From: Akkermansia muciniphila
GTDB taxonomy: Bacteria > Verrucomicrobiota > Verrucomicrobiia > Limisphaerales > UBA1100
Direction: 5' to 3'
DNA length: 43,660 nt
NCBI GenBank assembly: GCA_945903605.1
Contig: CAMDOH010000016.1
Span: 1-43,660 of the forward strand
Shown here in pieces: positions 25,144 through 34,014 of this stretch (within the stretch, counting starts at the first letter, position 1; the number at the start of each line of letters is the position of its first letter). The position numbers were made by a program, and so were the translations under genes. The notes beneath the pieces are model-generated. The model saw nothing but the letters and a program-made list of their open reading frames with translations. It did not search any database and was not told the origin of the DNA.

Positions 25144-25929
25144 TCAGGAGGGCTTCTGCGCGGCGGGGGCAGTCTTCGAATTCAGGAAATGGAGAGTGAT
25201 GCCAGCGCCAATCAAGGCGATGCTGATGAGTTGTGCGGAAGAAAAAGCGGGATGACCGGCGCCATCGCCACGGAAGTATTCGATGAGAAATCGAGAGACG
25301 CCATAAGCAACGAGGTAGATCGAGAAAATCTGGCCATCAAACTTTCGTTTTCGAAACAGCCAATACAATGTCGCGAACAAGGCGAAGTTCAATAGGGCTT
25401 CGTAGATTTGCACGGGGTGAAGCGGTCCGAATCGAGTGCAATGATCGGTGGCGGGCGATCGAGGATCGGTGAACAGAATTCCGATGGGCGACTTCGTTGG
25501 CGCACCATAGCAGCAGCCGGTCATCAAACAGCCGATTCGACCAAAGGCGTGGCCGAGAGCGATGCCGGGAGCAAGGGTGTCAGCTGTTTTCCACAGAGGG
25601 AGTTTATTGACGCGAAGAAAAACGGCGATGACGATGGCTGCGCCAATTAATCCTCCATGAAAAACAAACCCTGCTCGTTGTAGAAAAATCTTGCTCAGTG
25701 GTTGGCCTGCAAATTCGTCATTCCAAAATCGAGCCACGTACCAAATACGCGAACCGGCGATGCCGCCGATGAGGAGCCAGATCATCAGGTTGGCGATGTG
25801 ATCGGGATTGAGGCCGGCGTTGATAGCACAGCGTGTGGCTATTTTCATTCCGGCGAGGAAGCCAATGGCCATCAGGATTCCGTACCAATGAACCTCCAGG
25901 CCGCCCAGATTGAATGCGACAGGATGCAA
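25144..25929 (-). CDS. lgt: prolipoprotein diacylglyceryl transferase Lgt
   Basis: Transfers diacylglycerol from phosphatidylglycerol to the lipobox cysteine, the first step of lipoprotein maturation in the inner membrane. Family landmarks are LHPVAFNLGGLEVHWYGILM at the N-terminus, FVFHGGLIGA, LGHAFGRIGCLMTGCCYG and GPLHPVQIYEALLNF, with about seven TM helices. I place the start at TTG 25929, which gives 261 residues and begins where Lgt homologues begin. An upstream ATG at 26052 would add 41 unconserved residues and run into glnD. The downstream oppA product is a likely substrate. First gene of a long minus-strand run reaching oppC. Confidence 0.92.
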   Translation of the reverse strand: MHPVAFNLGGLEVHWYGILMAIGFLAGMKIATRCAINAGLNPDHIANLMIWLLIGGIAGSRIWYVARFWNDEFAGQPLSKIFLQRAGFVFHGGLIGAAIVIAVFLRVNKLPLWKTADTLAPGIALGHAFGRIGCLMTGCCYGAPTKSPIGILFTDPRSPATDHCTRFGPLHPVQIYEALLNFALFATLYWLFRKRKFDGQIFSIYLVAYGVSRFLIEYFRGDGAGHPAFSSAQLISIALIGAGITLHFLNSKTAPAAQKPS

Positions 25930-26021
25930 CCGGCGGACAATAGGGGCGTGTTCGGGTGGCTGCAAGCGGTTTGTCCCCCTGCCAGCTTGCGTTGTCGGCG
26001 CTTTCCCATAATTGTTCCGCC

Positions 26022-28808
26022 GTGCCTGGTTTGCTGGTTCAAATCGAAACAAGTGCGGCGTCGCGGCTTTCTCTGCCGGCGGGCAAAAAGCCCGGCGAGG
26101 AGCTGGCGCGCTATCGTCGTTATCTCAAGGTGGAAGCGCGTCGTCTTCGGATGTTGCACCGCAGTGGCGCCGGTGGATTAAAAGTCTGCGAGGCGCGTGC
26201 AGCGGTGATGGATGCGATGCTTCGTCACTTGGTTGAGGCGGTGGTTTTTCATGCGCCAGCAAAGCCGGCCGGGAAATCGTTCGGATTCGCACTCGTTGCT
26301 CTGGGGGGATACGGAAGGAGTGAACTCAATCCGCACAGCGATATCGACCTGATGTTCCTTCATGAGGAATCATTGATGGTCCGGTCGCTGCCAACTCCGT
26401 ATTTCAAGGCGATCATCGACGGAGTGTTGTACACCTTGTGGGACAGCGGGCTTAAGATCGGTCACTCGGTGCGATCGGTGGAGGATGCCGTGCGCGAGGC
26501 GAACAAGGACATTCAAACGAAGACTTCGCTGATGGAAGCGCGGCTAGTGGTGGGCGATGCCGTGTTGTTTGATAAGTTGAAAAAGGCAGTCTGGTCACGC
26601 GCCTTGGAGGGTAAAGAAGACGACTACATCGCCGCGCGATTGTCCGATCAATCCGATCGGCGTGGACGATACGGCAATTCCGTCACGTTGCAGGAGCCGA
26701 ATATCAAGAACGGTTGCGGCGGACTTCGCGATTACCAAAATCTATTGTGGATGCTTCTCTGCAAACATCACGTGAGAACTCTCGGCGAGATGGAGGCGCG
26801 TGAATGGATTTCCGCAACCGAATCCAGGCAGTTGCTCTCCGCATACGATTTTCTGTTACGCGCGCGGAGTGAACTTCATTACCAAGTCGATCGACCTGCG
26901 GATCAATTGTTGCGCGCTGTTCAGCCAGCGATTGCCTACCAACTTGGCTACAAGAGCCGGTCGATTCGGGAGCGGATCGAAGCGTTTATGCGCGATTATT
27001 ACAGGCATGCGCGCAACATCGATCTCATCGTCCGCAACATAGAAGAGCGTCTCGCGCTGGTGCCTGTTCCCACCGGATTTTCCTTGCGCCGACTTCTGCC
27101 GCGCAAGCGCGATGAAGAACCGCAAATCGTCGATGGGGTCGTGCTCGGTAAAGGTCAAATCACCGCACCGAACAAGCGCGTGTTTCGTGATCAACCGAGG
27201 CGATTGTTGCGCGTGTTCCTTTTGGCGCAGCGGCACAATCTCAGGGTCCACCCTGAATTGTCGCAGATGATTCGCCAGCAAGCCGCACTCGTCGACCGGG
27301 ATTTTCAGAAGGACGAACATGTGCGCGACACCTTTCTGGAAATTCTTAGCCAGCGCGGCAATGTGGCGCGGAGCATTCGCCAGATTCACGAGACAGGAAT
27401 TCTTGGTAAATATCTGCCTGAATTCGGCAGGTTGACTTGTCTGGTTCAGCACGAATTCTATCACCAGTACACGGTGGACGAACACACGCTCGTTTGTCTG
27501 GAGAAACTCGACCAATTATGGGACGGAAAAGCGGGGCTGGGTCGCCATTATCGCACCTTGTTTGAGCAAATCGAACGTCCACATATTCTCTACCTAGGCT
27601 TGTTGCTTCATGATGCTGGCAAGGGAGGCGAACATGACAAACATGAGGTAGCCAGCGAACTCGTGGCCGAGAAAATCTCCGATCGATTGAACCTTGAAAC
27701 TGCGGATGCCGAGACGCTGAGTTTTTTGGTCCGGCACCATCTTCTGATGGTTCAAGTCTCTCAACGACGTGACCTCGAAGACCCAGCGGTAATTCAGCAA
27801 TTCGTCAACACAGTCAACAGCCCCGAAAAGTTATCAATGCTGGTTCTGCTCACCGTGGCCGATTCACTTGGCACGAGTGAGAAACTGTGGAATGGATTCA
27901 AGGACGCCACACTCTGGGCGCTTTTCATCAAGGCGCAGCAATTGTTGAGTGGCCAATCTGCGTTGTCGGCGGAGATTTCAACCGATGCGCTCCATCAGAA
28001 ATTGTCAGATGAATTGAATGGTGATGTGAGCGCAGATGAAATTGATGCGCATCTCTCCACACTTCCCCAGCGTTATTTCAATATTTATCCCGTTGCAGAA
28101 ATCGTTGAGGACATTCGGCTCACAAATCGTTTTCTCGAATTGATGGTGAAAGGCGAAGAGGGCGACATGTTGACGCCGATTCTTCGTTGGCATCGAGACA
28201 AGGATCGTGGCTACGATGTCTTGAACATCTGTACTTGGGACAGGCCGGGATTATTTAGCCGCATCGCTGGCGCTCTCACAGCTTGCGGCTTAAACATTCT
28301 CAGTGCGCAAATCTTCACTCGCACAGATTCAGTCGTTCTGGATCGGTTCGCTCTCGTCGATGCTCGGACAGGTCTGCATCCCGAACGAGAAACCATCGCA
28401 AAATTTGAGTCCGTACTTTCAGCGGCATTGTCGGCAGAACAGCCGCCGGAATTGGAGATCAAAAAGATCACGACTGCGGGGCAGACCTTCGATCCCGTTG
28501 GCGACGAACGAATCCCGACAGTCGTCGAATTCGATTCCCAATCCTCGGATGATTGCACGTTGGTCGACCTGCAGTCCGAAGATCACGTCGGCCTGTTGTT
28601 CGTGGTGTCGAGCATCTTTGCCCGTATGCGGATCGTCATTCACCTTGCCAAAATCTGTACCGAGAAGGGCGCTGCCACCGACACATTTTATGTTCAGGAG
28701 ATTGATGGAAGCAAACTGTCTGAATCGCGCCGACATGAATTGCAGACGTTACTTGTCGAGTCGATTGACCGGCTGACTGCCAACGGTAATTCAACTCCGG
28801 CGACTTGA
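26022..28808 (+). CDS. glnD: bifunctional [protein-PII] uridylyltransferase / uridylyl-removing enzyme GlnD
   Basis: Nitrogen-status sensor that uridylylates PII at low glutamine and deuridylylates it at high glutamine. The GTG start at 26022 avoids overlap with lgt; an in-frame ATG at 25956 adds 22 residues without family similarity. Domain order is complete. The nucleotidyltransferase core has LGGYGRSELNPHSDIDL (Gly-Ser-type motif and D-x-D acids) and NGCGGLRDYQN. The HD phosphohydrolase domain has GLLLHDAGKGGEHDKHE. Two C-terminal ACT domains begin at DVLNICTWDRPGLFSRIAGA and at LVDLQSEDHVGLLFVVSS. About 928 residues, normal for the family. No glnB/glnK gene is in the window. Confidence 0.95.
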   Translation: MPGLLVQIETSAASRLSLPAGKKPGEELARYRRYLKVEARRLRMLHRSGAGGLKVCEARAAVMDAMLRHLVEAVVFHAPAKPAGKSFGFALVALGGYGRSELNPHSDIDLMFLHEESLMVRSLPTPYFKAIIDGVLYTLWDSGLKIGHSVRSVEDAVREANKDIQTKTSLMEARLVVGDAVLFDKLKKAVWSRALEGKEDDYIAARLSDQSDRRGRYGNSVTLQEPNIKNGCGGLRDYQNLLWMLLCKHHVRTLGEMEAREWISATESRQLLSAYDFLLRARSELHYQVDRPADQLLRAVQPAIAYQLGYKSRSIRERIEAFMRDYYRHARNIDLIVRNIEERLALVPVPTGFSLRRLLPRKRDEEPQIVDGVVLGKGQITAPNKRVFRDQPRRLLRVFLLAQRHNLRVHPELSQMIRQQAALVDRDFQKDEHVRDTFLEILSQRGNVARSIRQIHETGILGKYLPEFGRLTCLVQHEFYHQYTVDEHTLVCLEKLDQLWDGKAGLGRHYRTLFEQIERPHILYLGLLLHDAGKGGEHDKHEVASELVAEKISDRLNLETADAETLSFLVRHHLLMVQVSQRRDLEDPAVIQQFVNTVNSPEKLSMLVLLTVADSLGTSEKLWNGFKDATLWALFIKAQQLLSGQSALSAEISTDALHQKLSDELNGDVSADEIDAHLSTLPQRYFNIYPVAEIVEDIRLTNRFLELMVKGEEGDMLTPILRWHRDKDRGYDVLNICTWDRPGLFSRIAGALTACGLNILSAQIFTRTDSVVLDRFALVDARTGLHPERETIAKFESVLSAALSAEQPPELEIKKITTAGQTFDPVGDERIPTVVEFDSQSSDDCTLVDLQSEDHVGLLFVVSSIFARMRIVIHLAKICTEKGAATDTFYVQEIDGSKLSESRRHELQTLLVESIDRLTANGNSTPAT

Positions 28809-28826
28809 ATCCGGTCAGGATTCGAG
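28804..28826. terminator. stem-loop spanning the convergent glnD and acpS stops
   Basis: Arms CTTGAATCC (28804-28812) and GGATTCGAG (28818-28826) pair over nine positions, one of them G-T, around a five-base GGTCA loop. The glnD TGA lies in the left arm and the acpS stop begins in the loop. It is the best of the four convergent-junction hairpins. No T-run follows on either strand, so it may act on RNA stability or mark an attenuated bidirectional terminator. Confidence 0.35.
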
Positions 28827-29192
28827 AATCGCCGTCGCCGCCGCATATTCACTTGTGTGGCTAAGGCTCAAATGGACCATGCGCCCATTGCGCGTCGAGA
28901 GCAGCTTCAATCCGCCGTCATGAAGTATGACAAACGGCTCACCCGAATCGTGACGGCCCACTTCAATATCATGCCAGCCGAGCTGAGCGCCGATGCCCGT
29001 GCCGAACGCTTTCGAGACAGCCTCTTTTGCTGCAAATCGCGCAGCCAAGTGTGGAGCGGGAAGCCGGTGCGTCAGACAATACGCAATCTCGTCTTGGCGC
29101 AAGATGCGTTTGAGAAAGCGCTCGCCAAACTTTTCAAATGACTGCGCGATGCGCTTCACTTCAATGATATCAATTCCAGTGCCGAGAATCAT
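28815..29192 (-). CDS. acpS: holo-[acyl-carrier-protein] synthase
   Basis: Transfers 4'-phosphopantetheine from CoA to a serine of apo-ACP, activating it for fatty-acid synthesis. 125 residues, the family's usual size. The N-terminal GTGIDIIEVKRI holds the Mg-binding Asp; LAARFAAKEAVSKAFGTGIG holds the conserved Glu and Lys; the C-terminus HLSLSHTSEYAAATAI is characteristic. It follows pdxJ by 8 bases, reproducing the pdxJ-acpS pair of E. coli. Cytoplasmic. Confidence 0.95.
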   Translation of the reverse strand: MILGTGIDIIEVKRIAQSFEKFGERFLKRILRQDEIAYCLTHRLPAPHLAARFAAKEAVSKAFGTGIGAQLGWHDIEVGRHDSGEPFVILHDGGLKLLSTRNGRMVHLSLSHTSEYAAATAILES

Positions 29193-29200
29193 AATGCGCG

Positions 29201-29941
29201 TCAGGCTCTGTAACCCTTCATCAGCGCCAGCATCTCGTTCACCGCACGCGGAAGTCCGACAGTGATGGCGCGGCTGACGATGCTGTGGCCGATGTTCAAC
29301 TCCACGAGGTGCGGCACTCGGTGTAACACGGAAAGATTTGTGTAATTGAGGCCGTGCCCGGCGTTGATCTTCAATCCCGATCGGTGTCCCAATTCCGCAG
29401 CATCCACGAGTCGCCGCAACTCGGTATTGCGCCCACGTTTCATTTTGAATTGTTCAGAGTACTTCCCTGTGTGCAGCTCGATAAATTGCGCTCCGATTTC
29501 TGCTGAAGCTTCAACTGAGTCAGCATCGGGCGCGATGAAGAGGCTCACTTCAATCCCGGCATCATTCATCTTTCGTCGGGTCGTCGCGAGTGACTTGCGG
29601 TTTTTCATCACGTCCAACCCGCCTTCAGTCGTCACTTCCCGGCGACGCTCAGGAACAAGGCAGACGACATCGGGTTTTAATTTCATCGCGATGGTCACGA
29701 TCTCGGGCGCATTGGCCATTTCAAGATTCAGCCGGGTGCCGATGATTTTGCGTAGATTGAAAATGTCACGGTCTTGAATGTGGCGTCGGTCTTCGCGCAA
29801 ATGCGCAGTGATACCGTGGCAGCCGGCTTCGACGCAAAGAATCGCAGCGGCGACAGGGTCAGGTTCGCCATGATTGCAACCACGATAACGCGCCTCGCGA
29901 ATAGTGGCGACATGGTCGATGTTGATTCCGAGCTTCAGCAC
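29201..29941 (-). CDS. pdxJ: pyridoxine 5'-phosphate synthase PdxJ
   Basis: Condenses the PdxA product with 1-deoxyxylulose 5-phosphate to give pyridoxine 5'-phosphate. The GTG at 29941 opens directly with LKLGINIDHVATIREARYRG, the expected N-terminus, and gives 246 residues. An upstream ATG at 29992 adds 17 residues with no similarity. Other signatures are DPVAAAILCVEAGCHGITAH, HLREDRRHIQDRDI, ELHTGKYSE, LKINAGHGLNYTN and ELNIGHSIVSRAI. The divergent partner comEC starts 77 bases away. With pdxA at 1370 the window covers two consecutive B6 steps. Confidence 0.95.
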   Translation of the reverse strand: MLKLGINIDHVATIREARYRGCNHGEPDPVAAAILCVEAGCHGITAHLREDRRHIQDRDIFNLRKIIGTRLNLEMANAPEIVTIAMKLKPDVVCLVPERRREVTTEGGLDVMKNRKSLATTRRKMNDAGIEVSLFIAPDADSVEASAEIGAQFIELHTGKYSEQFKMKRGRNTELRRLVDAAELGHRSGLKINAGHGLNYTNLSVLHRVPHLVELNIGHSIVSRAITVGLPRAVNEMLALMKGYRA

Positions 29942-30018
29942 GGGGCAATCATACGGAAGACGAGTGCAATTGCCAATCTTGCTGGCGCGCAAGTTTGTCG
30001 TATGGTTTGAAGTGTCCT

Positions 30019-32454
30019 ATGAACGCGCCGCTGATATCGGTCGTCGCCGTTTACATCGCTGGCATTTTGATCGGTGCCAGTCTGGAGGTGGACTGGGTTG
30101 GTGTTTTCGCCTGCACAGGTTTTCTGTTGGTGCTTTCTTTGATTCTCAAATCTTACAGCGTGGCCTTGTTCTACTGCGCAATCTTCTTCACAGGCTGGGC
30201 GAATATAGCGCACCGAGTTTCAATAATTGCTCCGCACGATCTTCGAAACTTGTTCGGTGAAAATCCGGCCATCGTCACCATTCGTGGTGAGTTGTTGGAA
30301 TCGCCCATCATCAAGAACCCACAAAAGGGCGATCATGCTTTTTCACAAGCGATGATCAAAGTGAAGGCGGTTGAAGTTGATGGAATTAGGATGTCAACAT
30401 TTGGTCGGGTGATTGCTCGGACTTCTGGATCACTATCGACCAACTATTTTATCGGTCGCGAAGTTTCTGTGACAGGCGTGTTAAAAAAACCCAATGGTGC
30501 AACCGCGGAAGGTTTCTTTGATTATCAAAAATATCTTCGATGGCAAGGCGTCTACCACTTGTTGGAGTCGGCTGGGACGCATGAATGGGAACTAGCGAAT
30601 CCATCGGATTTGAGTGTCCCATATTCAGAACGATTCAATCGTTGGGCGCGTCGGGCACTCGTGCATGGTCTGGATGAGAAGGATTCAACATCGGGATTGA
30701 TGATCGCCATGGCATTGGGTTGGAGGCCGGGAATACCCGATGAACTCGCCGCGCCATTCATGCGTTCGGGCACAATGCATGTATTTGCAATCAGCGGACT
30801 GCACATCACTCTAATTGCGGGAATACTGTTGGCGTTATTCCGAGTCTTTCGATTGCCGAGTTTCGTTTGCGGGTTGCTGGTTCTGCCGTTGATCTGGGGT
30901 TACACAGGAGCGACTGGCTGGCAGTCATCAGCAATCCGGTCAGCCTTAATGGTGACATTTCTGATCGGTGGCTGGGCTATGAAGAAACCGTTGGGACTGC
31001 TGAACTCACTCTTGGCATCGGCTCTGTTGATTCTGCTGGTGGAACCACGCCAATTATTTCAAGCAAGCTTCCAACTTTCATTCTTTGTCGTGTTGAGCAT
31101 CGTGATTTTTACGCCGATGTTGGAGCCGTTGCGGCAGAAGATCACCGCAGGAGATCCGTTGTTGCCCGCGCAACTGCGGTCATTTTGGCGGCGCTGCTGG
31201 GATTCAATCATCCGATGGGTCTCTTTGATGGTTATCGTGTCGCTCGCAGCTTGGGTCGGATCCATTCCGTTGGTCGCGCATTATTTTCACCTGTTCACTC
31301 CATCGGGGATGGTTGCCAATCTCGTCGTTGTCCCACTGAGCGGTTTCGAATTGATGTGCAATGTTGGCACCCTCATCTGTTTCGCTTGGTCGCCGATTCT
31401 AGCGGAACTGTTCAACCACTCAGCATGGTTTTGGATGAATTGCATGGTTAGCGTCAGCGAATGGAGCGCGGAGTTGCCAGGCGGCTACTGGTTTGTGCGC
31501 GGTTTCACTTCATTCGAATTGATAGTTTACCATTTGGTTTTCACTGCCATCGCGGTCAATCTTTTCAAGCCGAAATCTCTGCGCAAATGGACGCTGGCAA
31601 TGCTTGGATGTTTGCTGATTCTCTGCACGTTTTTAAGAATGGAGCGCGTTGGCCGGCACGAATTGACGCTTCTATCAGGACACAACAGCATTCTTCACGA
31701 TGCGCCCGGCAATCAAAACGATCTATTGATCGACGTGAGAAATCCGCAGGCAGCTCGGATTGTGGTCAATCAATTGGTTCAGTCCAAGGGGATGAATCAG
31801 ATTCCCACCGTGCTCATCACGCATGCTGACAGTCAACATTACGGAGGGATTTCCGCACTCGCGGAGGAATGGCCAGATCTTCGGGTTTCAATCAGCGAGT
31901 CTGGTAAACAATCGGCCGCGTTCGCAAAGAGGCTTGCCTCAGTTGAGCAAATGGGAGGCCAGATTATTAAAATTCAACGCAATGATCACATTGGTGATTG
32001 GAGGATTTTGCATCCACCAACAGATGCCAATTATTCCCGGGCAGATGACAATGCGGTGGTTCTGTTTGGAGAGTTCAACGGCGCACGGATTCTTTTGTTG
32101 TCGGATTTGGGTGAGGCAGGACAAAAAGCGTTGCTCGCTGCAGAGAAAGATTTGCGGTGCGACATCGTCGTCGTAGGAATATCAAATCAAGGAGGAACAC
32201 TCGGGGAAGAACTCCTCAAGGCTACTCAACCGCAGTTTGTTTTGATTGCCGACGATGGCGATGCGCTGACCCAGCGTGCTGAACGACATCTGATGCTTCG
32301 ATTGCTTCAGTCAAATGCCACCGTCATTTCGTTGCGTAAATCGGGAAGTCTGACGATTGAATTGCGCAATCACAGTTGCGCGTTGAGAACGGTTGGCGGG
32401 CAGCGATACGAATTGGCGCGAACGGAATGGAATTCAGGATTACGGCAGCATTGA
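30019..32454 (+). CDS. comEC: ComEC/Rec2-family DNA-uptake channel protein
   Basis: Inner-membrane channel for single-stranded DNA in natural transformation. ATG 30019 is preferred over TTG 29995. An N-terminal part has two to three TM segments and an OB-like soluble region (about 25-170). The multi-pass competence domain (about 215-490) includes MHVFAISGLHITLIAGILLA and GYTGATGWQSSAIRSALM, the hallmarks of ComEC. The C-terminal metallo-beta-lactamase-like domain (about 545-790) keeps an HxDxxH motif in THADSQHYGG near residue 600, plus a later DDNAVVL segment. The 811-residue length is normal. Base composition seems somewhat more AT-rich than the downstream genes. The last 15 bases overlap the convergent beta-propeller gene. 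No other competence genes are in the window. Confidence 0.9.
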   Translation: MNAPLISVVAVYIAGILIGASLEVDWVGVFACTGFLLVLSLILKSYSVALFYCAIFFTGWANIAHRVSIIAPHDLRNLFGENPAIVTIRGELLESPIIKNPQKGDHAFSQAMIKVKAVEVDGIRMSTFGRVIARTSGSLSTNYFIGREVSVTGVLKKPNGATAEGFFDYQKYLRWQGVYHLLESAGTHEWELANPSDLSVPYSERFNRWARRALVHGLDEKDSTSGLMIAMALGWRPGIPDELAAPFMRSGTMHVFAISGLHITLIAGILLALFRVFRLPSFVCGLLVLPLIWGYTGATGWQSSAIRSALMVTFLIGGWAMKKPLGLLNSLLASALLILLVEPRQLFQASFQLSFFVVLSIVIFTPMLEPLRQKITAGDPLLPAQLRSFWRRCWDSIIRWVSLMVIVSLAAWVGSIPLVAHYFHLFTPSGMVANLVVVPLSGFELMCNVGTLICFAWSPILAELFNHSAWFWMNCMVSVSEWSAELPGGYWFVRGFTSFELIVYHLVFTAIAVNLFKPKSLRKWTLAMLGCLLILCTFLRMERVGRHELTLLSGHNSILHDAPGNQNDLLIDVRNPQAARIVVNQLVQSKGMNQIPTVLITHADSQHYGGISALAEEWPDLRVSISESGKQSAAFAKRLASVEQMGGQIIKIQRNDHIGDWRILHPPTDANYSRADDNAVVLFGEFNGARILLLSDLGEAGQKALLAAEKDLRCDIVVVGISNQGGTLGEELLKATQPQFVLIADDGDALTQRAERHLMLRLLQSNATVISLRKSGSLTIELRNHSCALRTVGGQRYELARTEWNSGLRQH

Positions 32455-33978
32455 AGATTTCAGTGGTGCTGAAAGATCGAAGCAGGCCATTTCGGCTGCG
32501 TTACGGATGAGAAGTTTTCCATCGGCAATCACGGGATGACTCCACGTTTTGCCTTTCAATGCCGGGAAGCGCGCGATTTCGTGATGGCGATCCGGATCCG
32601 CTTTCACCAAGGCAAGATCTCCATCGCCGCAGAGAATGATGATGTAGCCGTTAGTGAGCAGGATCTGACCGTATCCGTAGCGGCCCTCTTTCCAATTCCG
32701 TTTTCCAGTGGCCGCATCGAGGCACACCAGAATGTCTTCATCCAATCCGTAGAGATGTCCCTGCCAAAGTATGGAGCTGGTGAATTTATTTTTCATCTGC
32801 TTGTTTCGCCAGAGTTCGCTCGCCTCGAACGTGGTGCCCTTCTTCGAGATCTCAATGGCTACACAGCCTGCGCCGTATCCCGCCGAGAAAAAAACTTTGT
32901 CGCCACCCAACAACACAGGCTGCGCAATGTTGTTCCCGTAGGGGACAGCGAGTGCGAATTCCCACAGGATCTTCCCATCATTGGGGTTGATGCCGAGGGC
33001 GCGATTGGAAGCGCAGAGGAGGATCTGTCGCTGGCCAGCCAGTGTCACCAGCATCGGCGAACTGTACGCGAGCCGATCGGCGCTCGATTTCCAGATCGTT
33101 TTTCCGGTGACTTTATCGAGTGCGACAATCGTTGTGCCATCGCTTCCATCGGGGCGGCCAAGTGGGACAATCATCTTTTCGTCCACCATCAACGGCGAAG
33201 CGGACAATCCGAAATCAAGATTTCCAGATTGAAACTCGGTGAGGAGATTTCTTTGCCACAACGCTGCCCCGTTGGTTTCACTGAGACAGGCAAAATCCCC
33301 CTTCGCACCGAGTACATAAACGCGGCCGTCGTTCCATGTCGGCGTGGTGCGTGGGCCGATGCCGCCCATGTCATAATCGTCGTTGAACTTTGCTGGCCAG
33401 CCGTGCGACCACAGTTCGCGTCCGCTGGCGATGTCGTATGCCGTTGCAAATTCCATCTCGCGCCGTTGCTCGATCGTGAAAGCCCGTCCACGAGCGATGA
33501 CGAATGATGCGTAGCCGCCGCCGATGGGTTGACGCCACAATTCCTTTGGGCCGGATTTTGGCCAATCCGTCAGGACGGGTTGATGAGTGTAATGACCATC
33601 GCGATTCGGGCCGCGAAAATCCGTCCAGTAAACTGAGCCGGTTTGGGTCGGGTTGAGAAATGGAATTGAATTTGTCTGGAGCGCGCGATTGGCTTCGAGT
33701 TGATCGAAATTGGGTTTGACGCGACGGAATACCAAGCGCGGACCAAAACCACCTTTCCATTCTGTCTCGATGATTCCAGTCGCCAGCAGCAGGGCAATGA
33801 TTCCAGCAACATACAGAACCGAGTATAGGAGGATGGCGGTGGAGCGGGCACTGCGGCGCAACGTCGTTTCGTTTCGCTGCCAGACTTTCCACAATCCCAA
33901 TGGAGGGAAAATCAGTGCCCACATGAGAACTCGCGGCGGTTGCGAAGGGGTGTGCGACTGCATTCGTGCTTGATACAC
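32440..33978 (-). CDS. PQQ-like (BamB-type) beta-propeller protein with N-terminal membrane anchor
   Basis: 512 residues. The N-terminus has a hydrophobic patch (about 18-31) and one clear TM helix (about 49-67, ILLYSVLYVAGIIALLLATG). The outer part is a beta-propeller of PQQ-like repeats: TDFRGPNRDGHY, DIASGRELWSHGW, LSETNGAALWQRNL, LDKVTGKTIWKSSADR, INPNDGKILWEF, LDAATGKRNWKEGRYGYG. The opening WTDFRGPNRDG is common in planctomycete and verrucomicrobial members. Residues for true PQQ binding cannot be judged, and most such proteins bind no cofactor. A role in envelope assembly (as BamB) or in alcohol/sugar oxidation is possible. It overlaps comEC tail to tail by 15 bases. Confidence 0.85.
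   Translation of the reverse strand: MYQARMQSHTPSQPPRVLMWALIFPPLGLWKVWQRNETTLRRSARSTAILLYSVLYVAGIIALLLATGIIETEWKGGFGPRLVFRRVKPNFDQLEANRALQTNSIPFLNPTQTGSVYWTDFRGPNRDGHYTHQPVLTDWPKSGPKELWRQPIGGGYASFVIARGRAFTIEQRREMEFATAYDIASGRELWSHGWPAKFNDDYDMGGIGPRTTPTWNDGRVYVLGAKGDFACLSETNGAALWQRNLLTEFQSGNLDFGLSASPLMVDEKMIVPLGRPDGSDGTTIVALDKVTGKTIWKSSADRLAYSSPMLVTLAGQRQILLCASNRALGINPNDGKILWEFALAVPYGNNIAQPVLLGGDKVFFSAGYGAGCVAIEISKKGTTFEASELWRNKQMKNKFTSSILWQGHLYGLDEDILVCLDAATGKRNWKEGRYGYGQILLTNGYIIILCGDGDLALVKADPDRHHEIARFPALKGKTWSHPVIADGKLLIRNAAEMACFDLSAPLKSSMLP
32446..32471. terminator. stem-loop inside the comEC / beta-propeller overlap
   Basis: CAGCA (32446-32450) pairs with TGCTG (32467-32471), and inside it TGAA (32452-32455) pairs with TTCA (32459-32462) around a three-base loop. 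The structure covers the comEC stop. There is no T-run, so terminator function is uncertain. Confidence 0.2.
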
Positions 33979-34014
33979 GATGCGCGGATTTGAGTCAGCG
34001 CGAAATCGGATTGG

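Noticed and set aside
13946-28817. Sequence TTGAATCCGGT shared by the end of the P1B ATPase gene and the end of glnD
   Set aside because: Eleven bases, both including a TGA stop; no wider similarity, so probably chance.
29978-29993. CTTGC / GCAAG inverted repeat between pdxJ and comEC as a possible operator
   Set aside because: Only five-base arms; such a palindrome is common by chance and no promoter is clear beside it.
30019-32454. comEC considered as part of a competence cluster
   Set aside because: No comEA, comF, dprA or pilus genes are in the window; it stands alone.
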